DNA of 64,000 nt from the NCBI GenBank assembly GCA_002396085.1, contig DGWI01000010.1, forward strand, positions 31,833-95,832, given 5' to 3'. Below are positions 59,374-64,000 of the stretch, piece by piece. Both the position numbers and the translations under genes were made by a program. Within the stretch, counting starts at the first letter, position 1. The number at the start of each line of letters is the position of its first letter. Source of the DNA: Porphyromonadaceae bacterium UBA4262 (GTDB lineage: Bacteria; Bacteroidota; Bacteroidia; Bacteroidales; Muribaculaceae). A model generated the notes under the pieces. That model was not told the DNA's origin. It did no database searches and saw only the letters and a list, made by a program, of their open reading frames with translations.

Positions 59374-61197
59374 ATGTCCATGTTATGTGGGCTATTCACT
59401 TTTCTTTGCTGCAAAGGTCTCGCCAAGCACCTCGAAATGTATAAAAGTGGGTGCCCACGATTCTTCATTTCAAGGTCACTAGACTGGCGAGTTCCTTTGT
59501 ATTGGCTAATGGCAACGCACATTATGTCATTAGTTATGCAGTTAAAACTTTCTCATGCACGACGCATTAGTAATTTGCGGTGCAATCGTATTGTATTCTT
59601 CTTGCTGTTTGTCAATATCTTATCAAACGGAACAGCCCTTCTATGGTATCATAACCCAAGGAACATGTTCGAAATTCTCGCTATTTCCGCAATTTCAGCA
59701 ACAATCGAATACATAATATATCATATACTAAAGAAATTCAGATTAAATGTTGTTTACCTTCTATTCATTGTAATGCTCCATTTATTTCTCTGCATTGTTG
59801 ATTGCTTCCTCATCGCTCACTTCCAGAAAATTTTCGGTCAAGATGCTGTAGACATCATTGCAGAGACAACAATAGAAGAGACAAAATCTTTTCTATCAAC
59901 CTATTTAGCTACAGGAAAAACTATTGCAGCAATTGTAATACCCATTACATTGACATATCTTTTTTGGAAGCTATCAAAGCCAATAGCGAAGTCAAGATTA
60001 GCTGCACTCTTGATAGTGTTGCTTTCAATTTCTGGCGCAGTAGTGTATGCTCAGACTATCTACAACTATGCCATATATAGAAACGGGATGTCAGTCCCTC
60101 AGCTTCATTCTTTCACTCGAGCGGGCTATTCTCTCAAGATTTTGAAAGACCGCGAGCGGCAGATTAACCAACTCAGACTAGCTAACCAAAACATTATTGC
60201 GACTACAGACATAAGTAATGCGCCTACAGTCATTGTTGTAATCGGTGAGAGTTTTTCGACATATCACTCATCTCTCTATGGCTACGAGAAGGAAACTAAT
60301 CCAAAATTATCGCTTCGTTTGCGAGAGGGCTCGTTAAGTGTTTTCAAAGATGTGGTAACCATATCAGACCATACAGAGGGTGCCATGTGCTCAGTGTTTT
60401 CTCTAAACGATAAAGGACAACCCTTCTATTCAGCTCAACTCTATCCTTGCATCTATAGAGCCGCAGGATACAAGACAACCATGTTGGATAACCAATATAT
60501 CGTCGGCAATGGAATTACTTTTTTAACTGACAAAAAAATGTCTGACATGATGTTTAACTCCCGTAATGCAAGAGGAATGGGGCTAGATGAGAATTTAGTG
60601 AATTATATCTCTTTTGGTAAAACTCCTCAACTAATAGTAATTCATCTCATGGGGCAACATTACACATACTCAGATCGATATCCTAAGAATTACGCTCACT
60701 TCAAAGCCAAAGACTATATTTCATTACCATCAACACAGCGAGAAATCGTAGCACACTATGACAATTCTATCCTATATAACGATTATGTTTTGGATCAAAT
60801 AATAACGAAGGCACAAGACAAGGATTGTATCTTAATATATTTCTCAGACCACGGGGAAGAGATATACGAAGTTGACGATTATATGGGACACGGAAATGCT
60901 GCTAATCGTCCTGATGCGACACTCCAACTGCATGTCCCGCTCATGATATGGACTTCAGACACGTTTATGGACAGACATTCTGAACTAACAAATCTCATCA
61001 AGACATCAGTCAATAAAGCAATTATTACAGATGACTTACCATTCTTTCTAATTGACATAGCGAATATACAAACAGATTGTGCGAAATTAAACAGAAGTTT
61101 CATTAGAGAACAATATAGTTCAGAACCTAGAATTGTTTTGCATTCAATTAATTATGAAGAAGTTAAACAAAGTTCTCGCACAGCAAAAAAGTATTAG
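59374..61197 (+). CDS. Phosphoethanolamine-transferase-like membrane sulfatase-fold protein
   Basis: A protein of up to 607 residues with four or five N-terminal transmembrane helices (from about 70 to 230) and a periplasmic sulfatase-fold domain (about 280-600). Active-site pattern of the EptA/CptA group: VIGESFSTYHSSLYGYE (metal Glu), HTEGAMCSVFS (nucleophile Thr and partner Cys), FSDHGEE (metal Asp-His) and MGHGN. Such enzymes decorate lipid A or surface glycans with phosphoethanolamine. The gene is clearly AT-richer than its neighbours, which suggests recent transfer. The start is uncertain: codons 46, 51 and 55 (59509, 59524, 59536) are later options, and the first 50 codons look non-coding. 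Confidence 0.85.
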   Translation: MSMLCGLFTFLCCKGLAKHLEMYKSGCPRFFISRSLDWRVPLYWLMATHIMSLVMQLKLSHARRISNLRCNRIVFFLLFVNILSNGTALLWYHNPRNMFEILAISAISATIEYIIYHILKKFRLNVVYLLFIVMLHLFLCIVDCFLIAHFQKIFGQDAVDIIAETTIEETKSFLSTYLATGKTIAAIVIPITLTYLFWKLSKPIAKSRLAALLIVLLSISGAVVYAQTIYNYAIYRNGMSVPQLHSFTRAGYSLKILKDRERQINQLRLANQNIIATTDISNAPTVIVVIGESFSTYHSSLYGYEKETNPKLSLRLREGSLSVFKDVVTISDHTEGAMCSVFSLNDKGQPFYSAQLYPCIYRAAGYKTTMLDNQYIVGNGITFLTDKKMSDMMFNSRNARGMGLDENLVNYISFGKTPQLIVIHLMGQHYTYSDRYPKNYAHFKAKDYISLPSTQREIVAHYDNSILYNDYVLDQIITKAQDKDCILIYFSDHGEEIYEVDDYMGHGNAANRPDATLQLHVPLMIWTSDTFMDRHSELTNLIKTSVNKAIITDDLPFFLIDIANIQTDCAKLNRSFIREQYSSEPRIVLHSINYEEVKQSSRTAKKY

Positions 61198-61303
61198 GTA
61201 ACTCTCTTACCTTTGCCCCGACAAGAGCGAAACGGATACAGTTTTAGTTCTCAACTGTAAATAGGTTAAAAAACACTAGCGTCTTTACAGAAATCACACT
61301 ATC

Positions 61304-61340
61304 GAATTATCAAAAGTTGATAATCATTTTTTGATAATTC
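61304..61340 (+). promoter_or_regulatory. Inverted repeat over the dGTPase promoter, likely operator
   Basis: GAATTATCAAAA and TTTTGATAATTC are exact 12-bp reverse complements around a 13-bp centre that itself contains GTTGATAATCA. The right arm contains the -33 TTTG at 61330, so a protein bound here would block the promoter. Confidence 0.6.
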
Positions 61341-61360
61341 TGAGAAAAGTAGTACTTTTG
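61330..61360 (+). promoter_or_regulatory. Promoter TTTG-N19-TACTTTTG for dgt
   Basis: TTTG (61330-61333) and TACTTTTG (61353-61360) have a 19-bp spacer, 15 bp before the ATG at 61376. Confidence 0.65.
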
Positions 61361-61375
61361 CGAAAAAGATTACAC

Positions 61376-62707
61376 ATGATGTCAATGAACTGGGATAAAC
61401 TGATATGCGACAAGCGACTGGGGCTTGAAGACCATCACGACACCAAGGGTGGCGTGCGCAATGACTTTGAGCGCGACTATGACCGACTGGTGTTCTCATC
61501 ACCCTTCCGCCGCTTGCAGAACAAGACTCAAGTGTTTCCGTTGCCAGGCAGCATATTCGTCCACAACCGACTGACCCACAGCCTAGAGGTCTCGAGTGTG
61601 GGCAAGTCGCTCGCACGCGAGATTGCCATACGCCTGATGCCACGTTACAGCAATGAGCCGTGGGTCGACAAGTTGCGTGACATCGGCGAGATTGTCGCCG
61701 CTGCATGCTTGGCTCACGACCTGGGCAACCCACCATTCGGGCACTCGGGCGAGAAAACCATTGGGGCCTACTTCAGCGAAGGAGCCGGCCTGGCACTGAA
61801 AGACAAGTTCACCACGAGCCAGTGGAATGACTTGATACACTTTGAAGGCAACGCCAATTCGCTGCGCACACTGGTACACCAGTTCAAAGGTCGCCGGCCT
61901 GGCGGATTCGCCATGACCTACTCGACACTGGCCTCGATAGTCAAATATCCGTTCTCGTCATCACAGGCGGGACCGAAGGGCAAATTTGGCTTTTTCACGA
62001 GCGAGAAAGAAGTCTTTGAGCGCATCGCTACCGAACTGGGGATGACCCAATTGGGCCCCGAGCGATATGCACGTCACCCACTGGTCTATCTGGTCGAAGC
62101 AGCCGATGACATCTGCTACCAAGTGATGGACATTGAAGATGGGCATAAACTCAAGATTATCAGCACCGAAGAGACACTTGAGTTGTTGCTCGCCTTCTTC
62201 GATGACGAGCGGCAAGCGCACATGCGCGAGGTGATGACCCATGTGGCCGATCCCAACGAACAAGTGGGCTACTTGAGGTCGTGCACGGTGGGTCTGTTGG
62301 TACAAGAATGCGCCCAGACCTTTGTCGACCACGAGGCCGAAATCATGGCTGGCACGTTCCAGGGGTCGCTCATCGACCATGTGCCGCTCAGGGCAGCCGA
62401 GGGCTACCAACGCTGTAGCAAGTTGGCCTATGAGAAGCTGTATCGTGCTGGCTATGTGGTAGATGTCGATCTGGCCGGTAACCGCATCATCAATCTGCTG
62501 CTCGAGAAACTCATTGAGGCCGTGCTGCACCCCGAGCGTAACTACTCGCAATTGCTGCTCAACAAGTTCCCGCAGCAATATGACGTGCACGCCCCCACAC
62601 TGTTTGAGAAGATTCAGGCTGTGCTCGACCACATCAGCGCCATGACCGATGTCTACGCCCTGAACCTCTACCGCCAACTTGATGGCATCGCCCTGCCCAC
62701 CGTCTAA
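61376..62707 (+). CDS. dgt: Deoxyguanosinetriphosphate triphosphohydrolase (dGTPase)
   Basis: Hydrolyses dGTP to deoxyguanosine and triphosphate, shaping dNTP pools. The 443-residue HD-domain protein has the metal residues His68 (NRLTHSLEV), His114-Asp115 (AHDLGNPPFGHSGE) and the later ASDD-like aspartate in EAADDICYQVMDIED. RRLQNKTQVFPLPG is the family N-terminal signature. ATG 61376 is chosen because it lies just after the promoter; other ATGs are two and three codons on. A 12-bp inverted repeat covers the promoter. Confidence 0.93.
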   Translation: MMSMNWDKLICDKRLGLEDHHDTKGGVRNDFERDYDRLVFSSPFRRLQNKTQVFPLPGSIFVHNRLTHSLEVSSVGKSLAREIAIRLMPRYSNEPWVDKLRDIGEIVAAACLAHDLGNPPFGHSGEKTIGAYFSEGAGLALKDKFTTSQWNDLIHFEGNANSLRTLVHQFKGRRPGGFAMTYSTLASIVKYPFSSSQAGPKGKFGFFTSEKEVFERIATELGMTQLGPERYARHPLVYLVEAADDICYQVMDIEDGHKLKIISTEETLELLLAFFDDERQAHMREVMTHVADPNEQVGYLRSCTVGLLVQECAQTFVDHEAEIMAGTFQGSLIDHVPLRAAEGYQRCSKLAYEKLYRAGYVVDVDLAGNRIINLLLEKLIEAVLHPERNYSQLLLNKFPQQYDVHAPTLFEKIQAVLDHISAMTDVYALNLYRQLDGIALPTV

Positions 62708-62772
62708 ACCGTCCACGATGCATCATTCGATGAAAAAATGCACAAGATGGGTGAGGAATGAAAAGTTTTGCT

Positions 62773-62780
62773 TACTTTTG
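62773..62780 (+). promoter_or_regulatory. -7 box TACTTTTG for the P-loop/CYTH gene
   Basis: TACTTTTG lies 32 bp before the ATG at 62813. No clear -33 box. Confidence 0.4.
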
Positions 62781-62812
62781 TACTTTGATTTGAAAACTGC
62801 TTAACTTATAAG

Positions 62813-63919
62813 ATGAAAGATATCAAACGCATCGTGCTCACCGGCGGCCCCTGTGCCGGCAAAACAACGGCTCTGGCCAAGATTGTGGAACACTTCTCAA
62901 ACCTCGGCTATCAGGTGTTCACCCTGCCCGAGGTGCCCACCATGTTCACCGCAGCAGGCATGAACTACCTGACCAAGAACAAGGGCTACTTCTATGAAGG
63001 AGAGAAGGCTACACTGGAGATCCAGTTGGCTCTGGAAGACAAGTTCACCCGCATGGCGCAGGAGTGCGAAGGCAACTGCATCATCGTGTGCGACCGTGGC
63101 ACGATGGACATCTCGGCCTACATGGCGCCTGAAATGTGGGATACACTGACTCGCGCGGTGGGTACATCGAGTGCCGAGTTGCGCGAGCGATATGATGCTG
63201 TGCTCCACCTGGTGTCGGCCGCCGACGGTGCCGAGCAATACTACACCACAGCCAACAATGCCCAGCGCTTGGAGCAGATGAACGAAGAGGGCCTGCGCAT
63301 CGCGCGCTCGCTGGACAAGAAGGTAATCAAGGCGTGGACGGGGCATCCCCACCTGAGCGTGATCAACAACCATGATGACTTCGACGCCAAGATGAAGCGC
63401 GTCATCCAGGAAATCAGCAGTGTGCTGGGTCTGCCCAAGCCCATCGAGACCGAGCGGAAATATATCGTCAAACTCACCGGTGATGTGCCTGCCGACTGCA
63501 TTGAGAACGACATTGTGCAGACCTACCTGAACTCGTCGGATCCCAACTCGCAAGTGCGGCTGCGCAAGCGCGGCTGGGACGGCAAGTTCCTGTATGTGCA
63601 CACAACCAAGAAGAAAATCTCGGACAAGGAAGAGCTGGTCACCGAGCGGCAGATCAACAACAGCCTGTATGAAATGATGCTCACGCTCGCCGATCCCAAC
63701 CGCCGCACCATCTGCAAGCACCGACTAAACTTCATCTGGCAAGGGCAGTTCTTTGAGATCGACACTTACAAGAACGAACTCGAAGGCCTTGTCATTCTTG
63801 AGGCAAAAGGTGTGGACGAAGGCGAGCCTATCAAATTCCCGCCATTCATCGAAGTCATCGAGGACATCACGGGCAACGTCAACTACTACAACCACAACCT
63901 GGCTCGCAAGTTTGACTGA
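62813..63919 (+). CDS. P-loop (AAA_28-type) and CYTH-like fusion protein, TTD14-like
   Basis: A 368-residue fusion. The N-terminal P-loop domain (1-200) has GGPCAGKTT (11-19) and CDRGTMDISAYM as a Walker-B-like strand. The C-terminal part (from about 215) begins IETERKYIVKL, the CYTH ExExK-like start, with RLRKRGWDGKF and DTYKNELEGLVILEAKG fitting the triphosphate-tunnel fold. The same order is found in animal TTD14, which binds GTP and phosphoinositides. A nucleotide-dependent kinase acting on a phosphorylated ligand is plausible, but no substrate is known. It stands alone after dgt. Confidence 0.82.
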   Translation: MKDIKRIVLTGGPCAGKTTALAKIVEHFSNLGYQVFTLPEVPTMFTAAGMNYLTKNKGYFYEGEKATLEIQLALEDKFTRMAQECEGNCIIVCDRGTMDISAYMAPEMWDTLTRAVGTSSAELRERYDAVLHLVSAADGAEQYYTTANNAQRLEQMNEEGLRIARSLDKKVIKAWTGHPHLSVINNHDDFDAKMKRVIQEISSVLGLPKPIETERKYIVKLTGDVPADCIENDIVQTYLNSSDPNSQVRLRKRGWDGKFLYVHTTKKKISDKEELVTERQINNSLYEMMLTLADPNRRTICKHRLNFIWQGQFFEIDTYKNELEGLVILEAKGVDEGEPIKFPPFIEVIEDITGNVNYYNHNLARKFD

Positions 63920-63938
63920 GAGGTTGATACTTAATTAA

Positions 63939-63958
63939 GAATTAAGAATTAAGAATTA
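63939..63958. repeat. Three GAATTA units at a 7-bp period
   Basis: GAATTA starts at 63939, 63946 and 63953, as in the array at 28533. It lies between the P-loop/CYTH stop and the IS end. Confidence 0.8.
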
Positions 63959-63976
63959 AGAGAGCCGCTCGCCTGA

Positions 63977-64000
63977 TGAAGTGACCCCAAAAAGTTGGAC
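63977..64000 (+). mobile_element. Probable end of an IS3-family insertion sequence (cut by the window)
   Basis: The last 24 bases, starting TGAAGTGACCCCAAAAAGTT, match the terminal inverted repeat form I know from IS150-group IS3 elements. The window ends before any transposase frame, so the call rests on the terminal sequence alone. Confidence 0.5.

Overview
This window looks like a chromosomal segment of a Bacteroidales bacterium, with moderately high GC by eye. The evidence is the class-specific promoter form (a TTTG or TTG box, about 19-21 bp, then TAnnTTTG) in front of many genes, the neighbourhood HU - tiny AURKAIP1/COX24-like basic protein - RNase G, a dut-TPR-DUF4292 run, DUF4923 and small beta-barrel proteins, and secreted proteins ending in dockerin-like repeats that finish in LGK. 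A Muribaculaceae-like member is my best guess, but the family is inference only. Nearly all of it is host chromosome. One three-gene phage-derived cassette, one AT-rich acquired gene and an IS end at the right edge stand out.

Layout. 1-4704 (minus): polyprenol-phosphate mannosyltransferase, dihydroorotase and a PMCA-type calcium ATPase cut by the window edge, coupled by ATGA and TAAATG junctions. 4816-10030 (plus): three exported proteins (beta-propeller, transglutaminase-like, P1 peptidase). 10047-16008 (minus): membrane protein, DUF4143-type ATPase, acyltransferase, CutC, AspT/YidE-type transporter. 16154-24962: secreted phosphoesterase and CBM-like protein with dockerin tails, beta-barrels, YitT, thymidine kinase, small membrane proteins. 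25319-28505 (minus): a cobalamin riboswitch, corrinoid adenosyltransferase, a second AspT-type transporter, and hsp20. 28890-31864 (plus): HU, a 30-residue basic protein, RNase G and a Phd/YoeB-type toxin-antitoxin pair. 31871-35717: ApbE, three tandem beta-barrels, a possible small RNA, DJ-1. 35948-39323 (minus): zinc-ribbon coiled coil, Nif3, AspRS; then tRNA-Pro. 40094-47919: lipoproteins, CotH with dockerin, SRP RNA, a large LRR protein with dockerin. 48417-52368 (plus): terminase-like cassette. 52438-59102 (minus): dut, TPR, DUF4292, DUF6056-like, ruvC, rlmN. 59374-63919 (plus): a phosphoethanolamine-transferase-like protein, dGTPase, and a P-loop/CYTH fusion.

The intergenic DNA is the least ordinary part. 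It holds two 176-bp inverted copies of one palindromic element plus a 298-bp relative with similar ends, a cluster of GC-rich palindromic modules near 43.6-44.5 kb with single copies near 23.5 and 48.1 kb, and short arrays of fixed period: 7 bp (AATTGAN, GAATTAA), 8 bp (TCGAATAA, AGTTAAGG) and 9 bp (CTAGAAAAT). These arrays often sit directly before start codons. Other notable signals are an 11-bp phased GTAC operator over the toxin-antitoxin promoter, two nearly leaderless genes, a 32-bp triple repeat over the ATPase promoter and a promoter-terminator pair with no gene between them. All functional calls were read from sequence by eye; no database search was run.
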